Positions 8,165-17,026 of a stretch of 64,000 nucleotides of DNA are shown here, in pieces. Made by a program: the position numbers and the translations under genes. Origin of the DNA: an uncultured Luteitalea sp. (GTDB taxonomy: Bacteria; Acidobacteriota; Vicinamibacteria; Vicinamibacterales; Vicinamibacteraceae); assembly GCA_934541105.1 (NCBI GenBank), contig CAKTDA010000007.1, positions 186,001 through 250,000 on the forward strand, read 5' to 3'. The stretch's first letter is position 1, and each line of letters opens with the position of its first letter. The notes beneath the pieces were generated by a model. It made no database searches, had not been told where the DNA came from, and was given only the letters and a program-made list of their open reading frames with translations.

Positions 8165-9615
8165 CAGCCGAGGACCTCGCACTCGATGTCGAGCACGTCA
8201 CACACGCCCGCGAGTTCGGCGAGGCAGTCTCCGTACACGCCGTGGATGTGATTGCAGTTGAAGGCCTCGATGAACGCCTCGGGTGAGCAGGCGAACTTCG
8301 CGAAGGCGTGCGGCCAGTTGTCCTGGCTGATGGCGGCAACCTCGTGGGCGCGATCGCCGAGGTCGGCGAACTCGCCGCGGAAGGCCACCATGCGGTACTC
8401 GCCCGCGCGGCGCGTCAGGCGCGCGAGGGTCACCGGACCCGGGGCGGCGACGTGGTAGACGGCGGCGCCTCCTGCCGGGAAGTAGAAGCCCTGCGGCCGG
8501 AACTCGGTCTTCGCGAGATTCTCGCGGGGATCGAGGCTGTGGGCGGCGAAGTACGTCGCGTGCTCGCCGCTGTTGCAGAGGTCCCAGAGGCCGAGATCGG
8601 CGTGGTAGTGCCTCACGTCGGCAAACAGCACCGGCGTGCCCGCCAGGTGCTTGAAGATCTGCATCGTGAGCGCGGCGTCGGAGTCGGCCTCGGTCGAACA
8701 GACAATGGGCGGCTTCGGAGTGCCGTCGGGATGGTAGGGGTCGTTGAGGAAGGCCTCGGCGACGTCGGCGGTGGCAAAGTGCTCGGTGAGCTCGCGCTGC
8801 CCCTTGATGCCGCAGAAGTCGTAGCCGAACTCCTCGATGAGGTCGATGGCCGCGTAGTACATCCCGAGCTGTCGGCGGAGCAGATCCTCGGTGAGCCTGA
8901 ACGTCGCGTCGGGAGCCGTCCAGTGGATCCGGCCGACGTGCTGCTTCAGGTATGCGAACGCGGGCTCGACGCGCGACCCGCCGGCGAGTTCCCGCTCGGC
9001 GCGCCGCACGAGTTCGTACTGGTCCACGTGATCGACGTCGATGCCGAACAGCGCCATCCACTGCGCGGGATCGATCACCGTGGTGTCGATTCCGAGCGAA
9101 CGGCCGCCGATGAGCGCATAGGTCAGGCCCTTCAGGCGGCGGGCCGCCGCCACGGCGCGCACGCGCGTCAGCAGGGCCCCGTACACCTTCGGGTCGTCGA
9201 GGTCACCGAAGGTCTTCGTGAAGCGGATGCCTGCCTGGTCGAGCGACCCGGCATTGGCGAGCATGCCGACGAGCCCGGGGTACTGGGGGTTCACGCTCGC
9301 GAACATCGCGATGGGCTGGGGGCAGAACTGCGCGGCGACGCGGGCATACTGCGGCCACGCCCACACCGAGAAGTTGAAGACCACGGCGTCCACGTCGGCG
9401 GCGGCCATGGCCTTGCCATTGCGGACCGCGATGTCGTTGCGCCAGATCACGTCGTCGCCGACCACGACCTCGTGGCCGTCGGCGCGGAGGCGTCCGGCGA
9501 GCGCATCGCGGAACTGCCGCTGCACGGGGGCGAGCGGCTGGCTGAGGAAGTCGCGGCCATCGCCGAAGTCGAGGAGGCCGATGCGGAGCGGTCGTGGCTG
9601 GAGGTGGTCGAGCAT
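8164..9615 (-). CDS. L-fucose/L-arabinose isomerase family protein
   Basis: 483-residue protein of the fucose isomerase superfamily (COG2407), which interconverts aldoses and ketoses with Mn2+. Recognisable parts are the N-terminal sugar-isomerase fold RIGLLDFGDGRDFL, the FNFSVWAWPQYAR strand, DFCGIKGQRELTEHF and the C-terminal EAFNCNHIHGVYGD with clustered His and Asp residues for metal and substrate. Coupling to araB suggests it makes L-ribulose from L-arabinose, replacing the classical AraA; fucose or another deoxy sugar is possible. ATG at 9615 (MLDHLQPRPL) is preferred over the longer frame from 9669, which would run through an AT-rich promoter segment. Transcription probably starts from a TTGAAA/TAGCGT promoter just upstream. 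Confidence 0.8.
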   Translation of the reverse strand: MLDHLQPRPLRIGLLDFGDGRDFLSQPLAPVQRQFRDALAGRLRADGHEVVVGDDVIWRNDIAVRNGKAMAAADVDAVVFNFSVWAWPQYARVAAQFCPQPIAMFASVNPQYPGLVGMLANAGSLDQAGIRFTKTFGDLDDPKVYGALLTRVRAVAAARRLKGLTYALIGGRSLGIDTTVIDPAQWMALFGIDVDHVDQYELVRRAERELAGGSRVEPAFAYLKQHVGRIHWTAPDATFRLTEDLLRRQLGMYYAAIDLIEEFGYDFCGIKGQRELTEHFATADVAEAFLNDPYHPDGTPKPPIVCSTEADSDAALTMQIFKHLAGTPVLFADVRHYHADLGLWDLCNSGEHATYFAAHSLDPRENLAKTEFRPQGFYFPAGGAAVYHVAAPGPVTLARLTRRAGEYRMVAFRGEFADLGDRAHEVAAISQDNWPHAFAKFACSPEAFIEAFNCNHIHGVYGDCLAELAGVCDVLDIECEVLG

Positions 9616-9628
9616 GTCGGGATGCGCA

Positions 9629-9657
9629 ACGCTAGCCGATCGGCAAGCGGTTTTCAA
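9629..9657 (-). promoter_or_regulatory. Candidate promoter of the isomerase-kinase operon
   Basis: Minus strand: TTGAAA (9657-9652), 17-base spacer, TAGCGT (9634-9629), about 13 bases before the ATG at 9615. The -35 coincides with the first TTTCAA direct repeat read in reverse, so a protein bound at the repeats could affect both directions. Confidence 0.4.
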
Positions 9658-9697
9658 TCGAGCGCACATCGTTTCAAAAATGACAGCCGTGTATCAA
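9652..9697. repeat. Three TTTCAA-type direct repeats phased at 20 bp
   Basis: TTTCAA at 9652-9657, TTTCAA at 9672-9677 and TATCAA at 9692-9697, each start exactly 20 bases after the last, i.e. nearly two helical turns, so all face one side of the DNA. They lie in an AT-rich patch between the isomerase operon and the receptor gene and end 7 bases before a TTGACA -35. The layout suits an activator or a cooperative regulator. Confidence 0.55.
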
Positions 9698-9704
9698 ATT
9701 TCTA

Positions 9705-9733
9705 TTGACACCCCGGACCGCCGGGAGTCTCAT
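9705..9733 (+). promoter_or_regulatory. Sigma-70-type promoter of the Oar-like receptor gene
   Basis: TTGACA (9705-9710), 17-base spacer, TCTCAT (9728-9733). The -35 is a perfect consensus and the best in the window. It reads toward the receptor start at 9835, leaving a leader of about 95 bases, and sits directly downstream of the three phased TTTCAA repeats. Confidence 0.6.
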
Positions 9734-9834
9734 GGGGCCGCGCCTCGAATCACGCCGACCGAACGGGTGGGTCCGTTCTCCGCGCCGCGGTCCTCCTCCG
9801 CGGCAGACGCGCGTGGGGCGCAAGGACGAGAACC

Positions 9835-12800
9835 ATGACGAGGACATTGCAAAGGGCAGCACTGGCCGCGCTGCTCGTCACCCTCACCGGCGTCGGCGGC
9901 CTCCGGGCGCAAACCACGACCGGCGGCCTCACCGGCGTCATCCGCGACAGCGATGGCGGCGTCGTGCCCGGCGCGACCGTCAAGGCCACGGCCACGGCCA
10001 CCGGCACGTCGCTCGAGGCGATCTCGGGCGAGACCGGGCAGTACGTGCTCCGGGGGCTGCCGGTCGGGGCATACGACGTGCAGGTCGAACTGGCCGGCTT
10101 CCAGACGGTGCAGGTGGAAGGGGTTGTCGTCCGCGTGAACGAGGAAGTCCGCCTCGACGTCGCGCTGCGCGTCGGCAACCTCACCGAGTCCGTGACGGTC
10201 AGCGGCATCAGCACGACGGTGGACACCGTCTCGAGCACGTTGAAGACCGTCGTCGACCAGAAGCGGATCGAGGAACTGCCGCTCAACGGGCGCAACCCGA
10301 CGCAGCTGATGCAGCTCGTGGCCGGCGTGATTCCCGACAGCCGCACGAGCGTGACGTCGGGCTCGACGTATCCCGGCGCCGTGGGCGTCTCGGCGAACGG
10401 CGCGCGGGCCAACTCGACCAACTACATCATGGACGGCGGGTCGAACAACGACCACTACAGCAACGCCTCCAACCCGATGCCCAACCCGGATGCCCTGCAG
10501 GAGTTCTCGGTGCAGACCAACTCTTTCAGCGCGCAGTACGGGCGCAACGCCGGCGCGATCGTCAACGCGGTCACCCGCTCGGGCACCAACCAGTTCCACG
10601 GGCTCGGCTTCGGCTACCTGCGGGACTCGTCGATGAACGCCAACAACTTCTTCACGCCGGGCATCGACGACGGCCTGAACCGGAAGCAGTTCGGCGGCAC
10701 CTTCGGCGGCCCGGTGGTGAAGAACCGGACATTCTTCTTCGGCTCCTACCAGGGGACGCTCCAGGATCAGCGGCCTGCGGACCGCACGGCCCTCGTGCCG
10801 ACCGCCGCGCAGCGCACGGGGAACTTCGCCGGCTACTCGCGCGTGCTGCGCGACCCGCTCACCGGGCAGCCGTTCCCGGGCAACGTGATTCCGGCCGACC
10901 GGATCCATCCCGCGTCGCGCGCCATCCTGTCGCAGTACCTGCCGCTGCCGAATCCCGGCGCGGGCGACTCGGCCAACCTGTTGCGCTACTCGGCGCCGGC
11001 AAACTCCGACGACCATCAGTACCTGGTGCGCGTGGACCACACGTTCAACAGCAACCACCGCATCCACGGCCGCTACTGGCTGTCGAAGGCCTCGGTGCCT
11101 GCGTACCTCGACACGGCCAACGTGCTCACGAGCTCGTTCGGGCGCACGTGGGACAACCAGATCATCTCGCTCAACGACACCTGGGTCGTCACGCCCTCGC
11201 TCGTGAACAACTTCGTCGTCACCTACAACCGGACCTACAACGACAACTTCCAGGTCTACCCGCCGTCGTATGCCGACCTCGGCATCCCGGGCGTCTACAA
11301 CGACGCCACGCCGCAGTGGTTCTTCAACGTCGGCGGCTGGTTCGGCATCAACACCGGCGACACGAACCAGTTCAACCGCGACGAGTACCAGTTCGTGAAC
11401 ACCCTGCGGTGGAGCAAGGGACGCCACGAGGTGGCCGGCGGCATCGACTACAGCTACGGCAAGGGCGACATCGTCAACAACTTCCGCGGCAACGGCCGAT
11501 ACACGTTCAACAACGCCGCGCCGTTCACCGGCGACGCGCTCGCCGACTTCCTGCTCGGCAAGTTCCAGAGCTTCCAGCAAGGCGTAGGGGAGTACAAGAA
11601 CACGCGCTTCCACTACCTGGCCGCGTTCATCGAGGACACGTGGCGCGTGAACCCGCGCCTGACGGTGACGATGGGCGTGCGCTGGGATCCGAACATTCCC
11701 TACACCGACGTCAACGGACGGCTCGCCGGCTATCGGCCCGGCCAGCAGTCGCAGGTGTACGTGAACGCGCCGGCGGGCATGCTCTATCCGGGCGACCCCG
11801 GCCTGCCCGAGGGCGGCTACGACAGCAGCTGGGGCCTCTTCGCGCCGCGCGCCGGCTTTGCCTACGACGTCACCGGCGACGGCAAGACGAGCCTTCGCGC
11901 CGGTTACGGGCTGTTCTACGACAAGCCCAACACCATCACGACCAACAGCGCCGCGACGCAGGGGCCGTTCGGCACCGTCGTCAGCATCGACGGCAACGCA
12001 CAGAACGGGCTCGCCAACACGTGGGCGGGCTCGACGAACCCGTTCCCGATGGACATCTTCAACGTCCCGTCCGACGTCGCGTTCGTGCTCCCGTTCAACG
12101 CCTTCACCTACAGCGCCGACATGCGTCCCGGCCGGATGCACTCGTGGCACGTCACCGGCGAGCGCGAGATCCTCAAGGCGACGATGCTGCGGGTGGCCTA
12201 CGCGGGATCGCGCGGCGACGGGATGGTGATCGGCATCGAGCGCAACCCGGCGATCTACGCACCCGGCGCCACGACCGGCACCACGAACCAGCGGCGGGCC
12301 CTGTATCCGCTCTACGGTACGATCACGAGCATCGAGCCGCTCGGCAAGTCCACGTTCCACTCGCTGCAGCTGACGGTCGACCGCCGTCTCAGCGGCGGGC
12401 TGTCGGTGCTCGGCAACTACACGCTGAGCAAGACCATGGACAACTCGTCGGAGAACAAGCAGAACGGCTCGACGGCGGTCAACCCGTTCGACCTGTCGTA
12501 CGACTGGGGCCCGGCCAACTTCGACCGCAGGCACCGGCTCGTGGCGTCCGTGCTGTGGGAGATCCCGGGCGACTACGGCAACGCAGTGCTCGACACGGCG
12601 CTCAAGGGCTGGAGCCTGACGGGCATCTACACCTACATGAGCGGCTCGCCGTTCACCGTGACGAGCGGCGTGGACAACGCCCGCTCGGGCACCGGCGGCC
12701 AGTTCGCCGATCGCGTCGGCAATCCGGATCTGTCAGGTGACCGGCCCACCGCCGAGCGCATCCGGCAGTGGTTCGACACGTCGGCGTTTACGGTCAACGC

Positions 12801-13053
12801 ACTCGGCACGTTCGGCAACTCGGGCCGCAACTCGATGCGCGGCCCCGACTACCAGACGCTCGACCTGGGCCTGATGAAGACGTTCACCATCACCGATCGC
12901 ATCCGGGCCCAGTTCCGCCTCGAGGCGTTCAACGCCCTCAACCGCGCCAATTTCAACCTGCCGGAAGGGAACCGTTCGTCCGGCAACTTCGGTCGCATCA
13001 CCTCGGCGCAGGATCCGCGCATCCTGCAGCTGGCGCTGCGCACCTGGTTCTGA
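9835..13053 (+). CDS. Oar-like TonB-dependent outer-membrane receptor with carboxypeptidase-regulatory domain
   Basis: 1072-residue outer-membrane protein. The signal peptide is about residues 1-26 (cut near GLRAQ). Residues about 29-110 form a carboxypeptidase-regulatory-like fold (GLTGVIRDSDGGVVPGATV...). It is followed by a plug-type region with PLNGRNPTQLMQLVAGVIP and a long beta-barrel ending in an aromatic residue (RTWF). FGGTFGGPVVKNRTFFFGSY and FDRRHRLVASV are hallmarks of the large acidobacterial Oar-like family, thought to import oligosaccharides or other bulky ligands using TonB energy. No SusD-like lipoprotein accompanies it. It leads a plus-strand group with a DapA-type aldolase and a secreted Asp-box protein, so its ligand is probably the substrate of that pathway. 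Confidence 0.9.
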   Translation: MTRTLQRAALAALLVTLTGVGGLRAQTTTGGLTGVIRDSDGGVVPGATVKATATATGTSLEAISGETGQYVLRGLPVGAYDVQVELAGFQTVQVEGVVVRVNEEVRLDVALRVGNLTESVTVSGISTTVDTVSSTLKTVVDQKRIEELPLNGRNPTQLMQLVAGVIPDSRTSVTSGSTYPGAVGVSANGARANSTNYIMDGGSNNDHYSNASNPMPNPDALQEFSVQTNSFSAQYGRNAGAIVNAVTRSGTNQFHGLGFGYLRDSSMNANNFFTPGIDDGLNRKQFGGTFGGPVVKNRTFFFGSYQGTLQDQRPADRTALVPTAAQRTGNFAGYSRVLRDPLTGQPFPGNVIPADRIHPASRAILSQYLPLPNPGAGDSANLLRYSAPANSDDHQYLVRVDHTFNSNHRIHGRYWLSKASVPAYLDTANVLTSSFGRTWDNQIISLNDTWVVTPSLVNNFVVTYNRTYNDNFQVYPPSYADLGIPGVYNDATPQWFFNVGGWFGINTGDTNQFNRDEYQFVNTLRWSKGRHEVAGGIDYSYGKGDIVNNFRGNGRYTFNNAAPFTGDALADFLLGKFQSFQQGVGEYKNTRFHYLAAFIEDTWRVNPRLTVTMGVRWDPNIPYTDVNGRLAGYRPGQQSQVYVNAPAGMLYPGDPGLPEGGYDSSWGLFAPRAGFAYDVTGDGKTSLRAGYGLFYDKPNTITTNSAATQGPFGTVVSIDGNAQNGLANTWAGSTNPFPMDIFNVPSDVAFVLPFNAFTYSADMRPGRMHSWHVTGEREILKATMLRVAYAGSRGDGMVIGIERNPAIYAPGATTGTTNQRRALYPLYGTITSIEPLGKSTFHSLQLTVDRRLSGGLSVLGNYTLSKTMDNSSENKQNGSTAVNPFDLSYDWGPANFDRRHRLVASVLWEIPGDYGNAVLDTALKGWSLTGIYTYMSGSPFTVTSGVDNARSGTGGQFADRVGNPDLSGDRPTAERIRQWFDTSAFTVNALGTFGNSGRNSMRGPDYQTLDLGLMKTFTITDRIRAQFRLEAFNALNRANFNLPEGNRSSGNFGRITSAQDPRILQLALRTWF

Positions 13054-13063
13054 GGATCGACGC

Positions 13064-14020
13064 GTGCACGAACGCTCACATGTGACGGGGGCCTCCGGGC
13101 CCCCGGTCCTTCGCGGCCTCTACGCCGCGGCCGTGACCCCGCGGACTGACGCCGGCGCCCTCGACCTCGCCGCCTACGATCGCGTGCTCGACCTGCTGCT
13201 CGCGACGGCCGTGGACGGCGTCTGCCTCGGCGGGGCGACGGCCGAATACCCGCACGCGACGCGCGAGGAGCGCGTCGCCATCATCCGGCACACCGCGGCC
13301 CGCATCGGGCAGCGGGCGATGCTCGTCGGGATCGGCACCGCCATTCCCGGCGACGTCGTGCCGCTCGGCCGGGCCGCACTCGACGCGGGCGCGCGAGCCG
13401 TGCTGCTGTCGATGCCGCTGTTCTTCCGCTACCAGCAGGAGGACCTCGAGGCCTTCTGTGCCGACACCGCGGCCGCCATCGGCGGGCCGGTGCTGCTCTA
13501 CGACCTCCCCGCGTTCACGACACCGCTCGAGACCGACACGATCGTGCGGCTGCTCGGCTCGGCGGCGCACGTGATCGGCATCAAGGACAGCAGCGGCAAG
13601 GCCGATCGGGTGCCCGATCTCTCGGCCGCGCGCGGCGACCGTCCGTGGCGCCTGCTCGTCGGCGACGACGGCCTGCTCGTGGATGCGATCACGGCAGGCT
13701 GGGACGGCTGCATCTCGGGCACGTCCGGGGCGTTCCCGGAACTGATGCTGGCCGCGACCGCCGCATCCCGCGAGCAGGACACGGCGGCGCTCGGCCGCCT
13801 CCGGCCGCTGCTCCAGGAGCTCTTCACGCAGATGGGCGCGTTTCCGACGCCCTGGGCCATCCGCATCGCGCTCGAAGCACGGGGAGTGCCCGTCGGCCCG
13901 CTGCCGCTGCCCGCCTCACCAGGGCGCGCCGCGCAGAAGGCGGCATTCATGGCCTGGATTCCCGGCTGGCTCGCCCGGGTCGAGGCGACGCTTGGACACG
14001 AGCTCGTTGCCGTCCGCTGA
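13064..14020 (+). CDS. Dihydrodipicolinate synthase/N-acetylneuraminate lyase family aldolase
   Basis: 318-residue class I aldolase of the DapA/NanA superfamily, a TIM barrel that forms a Schiff base between a lysine and a 2-keto acid such as pyruvate. The catalytic lysine is in HVIGIKDSSGK, the proton-relay tyrosine in VLLYDLPAFT, and the pyruvate-carboxylate loop is GGATAEYPHATREER, where the usual GTTGE is replaced by GATAE. That change and the pathway context argue against lysine biosynthesis and for a sugar-acid aldolase or dehydratase (KDG, glucarate or sialic-acid-like). The GTG at 13064 has a GAGG Shine-Dalgarno about 8 bases upstream. It sits 10 bases after the receptor stop and overlaps the next gene by one base (TGATG), so the three genes form an operon. 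Confidence 0.84.
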   Translation: MHERSHVTGASGPPVLRGLYAAAVTPRTDAGALDLAAYDRVLDLLLATAVDGVCLGGATAEYPHATREERVAIIRHTAARIGQRAMLVGIGTAIPGDVVPLGRAALDAGARAVLLSMPLFFRYQQEDLEAFCADTAAAIGGPVLLYDLPAFTTPLETDTIVRLLGSAAHVIGIKDSSGKADRVPDLSAARGDRPWRLLVGDDGLLVDAITAGWDGCISGTSGAFPELMLAATAASREQDTAALGRLRPLLQELFTQMGAFPTPWAIRIALEARGVPVGPLPLPASPGRAAQKAAFMAWIPGWLARVEATLGHELVAVR

Positions 14021-15156
14021 TGAACCGTCGAACATTCCTGACGCATTCACTCATCGCCGCCGCCGCGTCGGCCACCGCGCGGGCCAGCGGCCGCGCCGAG
14101 CACCTCGACGTGTGGCGCGAGACCGGCCGGTACGGCGGCTGGCCGGCAAACCACGGCATGTGGGGCTGGGGCGACGAACTGCTCGTGGGGTTCACGGCCG
14201 GCGTGATGAAGACCGGCGACCCGATGCGGCATCCCATCGATCGCAGTGCCGGCGAACAGCACGTCCTCTCGCGATCGGTGGACGGCGGCCGGACGTGGCG
14301 CGTCGAGACGCCGGCGGCCCTCCAGCCGCCTCCGCGGCCCGAGCGCCGCGCGATCACGGGCGAACCGCTGCGCCTGCCGGCGCCGGAGGTTCCCCCCGCG
14401 CCGATCGACTTCACCGAGCCCGGCCTCGCGCTGACGTTCCGTGCCGCACACAGGACGGCGGGCGCCTTGATGTTCGTCGGGCGCGACCGCGGACGCACGT
14501 GGAGCGGGCCGTATGTCGTGCCGGCATTCGACACGCCGGGCCTCGACCCGCGCACCGACTATCTGGTGGTGGGCCGGCACGAGTTGCTCGTGTTCCAGAC
14601 CGCGCTCAAACAGAACGGCCGGGAAGGACGCCCGCTCGCGATCCGCACGACCGACGGCGGCCGCACGTGGACGCGTCTCGGCTGGATCGGTCCTGAAACC
14701 GAAGGCTTTCGCATCATGCCGGCGACGGTCGCACTCGGCTCGGGTTCACGCCGCCTGTACACGGTGATTCGGCGGCGCGACGGCGAGACCCGCCACAGCC
14801 TCGAAGGCTATCGGAGCGACGATGGGGGTGGGACGTGGCAGGCGACGGGCGTCGTGGCCGATGACACCGGCCGCGGCAATCCCGCGTCGCTCGTGCGGCT
14901 TGCCGACGGGCGCCTGTGCTGCGTGTATGGCTTCCGCGCCAAGCCGTTCGGCATCCGGTTCGTCACGAGCCGCGACGAGGGCGCGTCATGGGCGGCGCCG
15001 CGCACGCTGCGCGCCGACGCCAGCGACTGGGACCTCGGCTACCCGCGCACGAGCGTCCGCCAGGACGGTCGCCTCGTGACCGTGTACTACTACAACGACG
15101 CGCGCGGCCCGGAGCGGTACATCGCCGCCTCCCTCTGGCACCCCGACGACGCGTAG
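14020..15156 (+). CDS. Tat-exported Asp-box (BNR) sialidase-fold protein
   Basis: 378 residues. The N-terminus MNRRTFLTHSLIAAAASA has a twin-arginine motif followed by a short hydrophobic stretch, so export in folded form is likely. Five Asp-box-like motifs mark a six-bladed propeller of the sialidase superfamily: SVDGGRTW, RDRGRTW, TTDGGRTW, SDDGGGTW and SRDEGASW. The arginine triad and FRIP motif of true sialidases are not evident, so the activity may be a lyase, hydrolase or lectin function on a charged sugar. ATG at 14020 overlaps the aldolase stop. It is last in the receptor-aldolase operon; a second, different propeller protein is encoded at 23334. Confidence 0.8.
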   Translation: MNRRTFLTHSLIAAAASATARASGRAEHLDVWRETGRYGGWPANHGMWGWGDELLVGFTAGVMKTGDPMRHPIDRSAGEQHVLSRSVDGGRTWRVETPAALQPPPRPERRAITGEPLRLPAPEVPPAPIDFTEPGLALTFRAAHRTAGALMFVGRDRGRTWSGPYVVPAFDTPGLDPRTDYLVVGRHELLVFQTALKQNGREGRPLAIRTTDGGRTWTRLGWIGPETEGFRIMPATVALGSGSRRLYTVIRRRDGETRHSLEGYRSDDGGGTWQATGVVADDTGRGNPASLVRLADGRLCCVYGFRAKPFGIRFVTSRDEGASWAAPRTLRADASDWDLGYPRTSVRQDGRLVTVYYYNDARGPERYIAASLWHPDDA

Positions 15157-15262
15157 CCGCCGGACGGTCTGGCGATCGGTCCCCTCGACGTACCCATCAG
15201 GATGCCCGTCGACGAATCGATCACGCGCCGACCGATCGAGATCCGAATCACAACCACGACCG

Positions 15263-15406
15263 CGATTCGTAGGGCGATCAGCAGCCGCGATTCGACCGTC
15301 GCGATCGGCAGCGGCGATTCGACCGTGGCGACCGGCAGCGGCGACCGGCGACGATTCGTAGATGTCGATTCGTAGGGTGACGATTCGTAGGGTGACGATT
15401 CGTAGG
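15263..15406. repeat. Tandem repeats: 27-base pair and CGATTCGTAG array
   Basis: Two 27-base copies beginning GATTCGACCGT at 15289-15315 and 15316-15342. CGATTCGTAG cores start at 15263, 15352, 15366, 15381 and 15396; the units at 15366-15380 and 15381-15395 are identical 15-mers. The array runs directly into the palindrome at 15406. Confidence 0.75.
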
Positions 15407-15427
15407 TGTCGACCTTCAGGTCGACAC
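15406..15427. repeat. Small palindrome, family A copy 2
   Basis: Perfect inverted repeat GTGTCGACC-TTCA-GGTCGACAC. Its reverse complement has the TGAA loop and GTCGA stem base of the copies at 5128 and 60003, with paired (compensatory) changes in the inner stem. Confidence 0.75.
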
Positions 15428-15465
15428 TCCTCCATCCTCCCTCCTCGCTCATCGCGTCGTCCGTT

Positions 15466-15498
15466 CCCGGAACCCCGAACCCGGAACCCGGACCCCGG
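15466..15498. repeat. CCCGGAA-type heptamer repeat
   Basis: Successive heptamers CCCGGAA, CCCCGAA, CCCGGAA, CCCGGAC and a partial CCCGG. A related in-frame run of CCGGAWY heptamers lies inside the glycosyltransferase gene at 28637-28657. Confidence 0.65.
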
Positions 15499-15504
15499 TG
15501 AGGA

Positions 15505-17022
15505 CTACAGCGTGTCGCTGTCGGGGACGTTCTGATCGGGCAGGCGTGCGTCGGCGCCGCGCCGCGTGAGCAGCGGCCACAGCAGCGTGAGGGCGGCGAG
15601 CGCGAGGAACAGCAGCGAGATCGGCCGCGTGACGAGCACCGACAGCGACCCTTCCGACAGCGCCAGCGCGCGGCGCAGGTTCGACTCCGCCATCGGGCCG
15701 AGGATCAGCGCGAGCACGAGCGGCCCCATCGGGAAGCCCTGCTGGCGCAGCACGAAGCCGAACACGCCCGCCGCGAGCGCCGTCCACACGTCGCCGGTGG
15801 ACTGGTTCAGCGCGTAGCTGCCGCCGAGCGCGACGACGAGCACGGTGGCCCAGAGGTACTGGTCGCGGATGCGCAGGATCTTCGCGAGCACGCGCGCCCC
15901 GACGAGCCCCCACACGAGCGTCAGCAACGACGCCATGAACACGAGCGTGACGATCGTCGCCACCAGATCCGGCCGGTTGCGGAACAGCAGCGGCCCCGGC
16001 TGGAGTCCGTGCATCAGCAGCGCGCCGATCAGCACCGCCGCGGCTGAATCGCCCGGAATGCCGAGCGCCAGCGTCGTCACGAGCGATCCGCCGATGCCCG
16101 CATTGGCGCCCGTCGTCGCGGCGACGAGCCCTTCGAGCGACCCCTTGCCGAACTTCTCCGGCGTCTTCGAGAAGCGGCGGCTCTGGTCCCACGCGAGGAT
16201 CGCCCCCACGTCGGCGCCGGCGGCCGGCATGATGCCGATCCAGATGCCCATGAGGGACCCGCGCAGGCCGTGCGACCACAGCGGGCGCGCCTCCTCGCGG
16301 GTCGGCAGCATCCGGCCTGCCTTTGTGTCGCCCTGGAGCATCTGGCGCGCCGGGCCCGCCATCTGCGTGAACACTTCCGCAATGCCGAAGAGCCCGACCA
16401 TCACCGGGATGAACGACACGCCGTCGAGCAGCTCGGGCTGCCCGAACGTGAACCGCGGATAGCCCGTGATCGCGTCGAGGCCGATGACCGCGAGCAGCAG
16501 GCCGATGATGCCGGTGGCAAGCCCCTTGAGCATCGATCCGCCCGACACGCCGACGATCGTGCTGAGGCCGAACACGGCGACCGCGAAGTACTCTGCCGGC
16601 CCGAAGCGCAGCGCGAGGCGCGAGAGCGGCAGCGCGGCGAGCAGCAGCACGACGAGGCTCAGGAAGATGCCGAGGAAGGCGCCGACCGCGTTGAGGCCGA
16701 GCGCGAGGCCCGCGCGGCCCTGCCGCGCAAGCGGATGGCCGTCCCACGTCATCGCGATCGAGGCCGGCGTGCCCGGGGTGTTGAGGAGGATTGCCGGCAC
16801 GCCGCCGCTGAAGATGGCCGACACGAGCAGCCCGAGCAGCATCGCCATCGCCTGGTTCGGCGCCACCCAGAACGTGAATGGCGTCAGCACCGCCAGCCCC
16901 ATCGTTGCCGTGAAGCCGGGGAGGCTGCCGAAGAGCACGCCAAGGCCCACGCCAATCAGCACGTAGAGCCAGGCATCGGCCGAGAGCATCGGCGCGAGCA
17001 GGAGCATCGGATCGCCTGGCAT
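15505..17022 (-). CDS. tctA: Tripartite tricarboxylate transporter large membrane subunit (TctA)
   Basis: 505-residue polytopic inner-membrane protein (about 11-12 helices) of the TctA family, the main channel subunit of tripartite tricarboxylate transporters, which import carboxylated compounds using an ion gradient and a periplasmic binding protein. Diagnostic stretches are GVGLGVLFGSLPGFTATMGL and the loop GGVPAILLNTPGTPASIAMTWDGHPLARQG, followed by GLLLAVIGLDAITGYPRFTFG. ATG at 17022 follows the tctB stop by 4 bases. It ends the leftward operon glycosidase-aldolase-tctC-tctB-tctA. Substrate is unknown; the aldolase neighbours point to a sugar acid rather than citrate. Confidence 0.93.
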   Translation of the reverse strand: MPGDPMLLLAPMLSADAWLYVLIGVGLGVLFGSLPGFTATMGLAVLTPFTFWVAPNQAMAMLLGLLVSAIFSGGVPAILLNTPGTPASIAMTWDGHPLARQGRAGLALGLNAVGAFLGIFLSLVVLLLAALPLSRLALRFGPAEYFAVAVFGLSTIVGVSGGSMLKGLATGIIGLLLAVIGLDAITGYPRFTFGQPELLDGVSFIPVMVGLFGIAEVFTQMAGPARQMLQGDTKAGRMLPTREEARPLWSHGLRGSLMGIWIGIMPAAGADVGAILAWDQSRRFSKTPEKFGKGSLEGLVAATTGANAGIGGSLVTTLALGIPGDSAAAVLIGALLMHGLQPGPLLFRNRPDLVATIVTLVFMASLLTLVWGLVGARVLAKILRIRDQYLWATVLVVALGGSYALNQSTGDVWTALAAGVFGFVLRQQGFPMGPLVLALILGPMAESNLRRALALSEGSLSVLVTRPISLLFLALAALTLLWPLLTRRGADARLPDQNVPDSDTL

Positions 17023-17026
17023 CGAC

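Larger units (their letters stand above)
15157..15504. other. 348-base intergenic repeat region between convergent genes
   Basis: No gene is supported here. The region begins with a degenerate family-B palindrome half (GTAGCCGCCGGAC, 15153-15165) and contains two 27-base tandem copies, five CGATTCGTAG cores partly in 15-base tandem array, a perfect family-A palindrome and a run of CCCGGAA-like heptamers up to the tctA stop. A minus-strand open frame through it encodes only low-complexity repeats (TVES, YESSP) and is not called. Confidence 0.75.

Noticed and set aside
9730..12534. 934-codon antisense frame over the Oar receptor
   Set aside because: Low-complexity Arg/Val/Glu composition and no motif; the plus-strand receptor is certain.
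13064..14020. Lysine-biosynthetic DapA
   Set aside because: The GTTGE motif is altered to GATAE and the gene is in a receptor/Asp-box operon, so a catabolic aldolase or dehydratase is more likely.
15263..15406. CRISPR array
   Set aside because: Repeats are short, directly tandem and without unique spacers; no cas gene is present.
15090..15452. Possible small protein with YESSP and TVES repeats (minus strand)
   Set aside because: It is just the translation of the tandem DNA repeats, overlaps the Asp-box gene end and has no signal or ribosome site.
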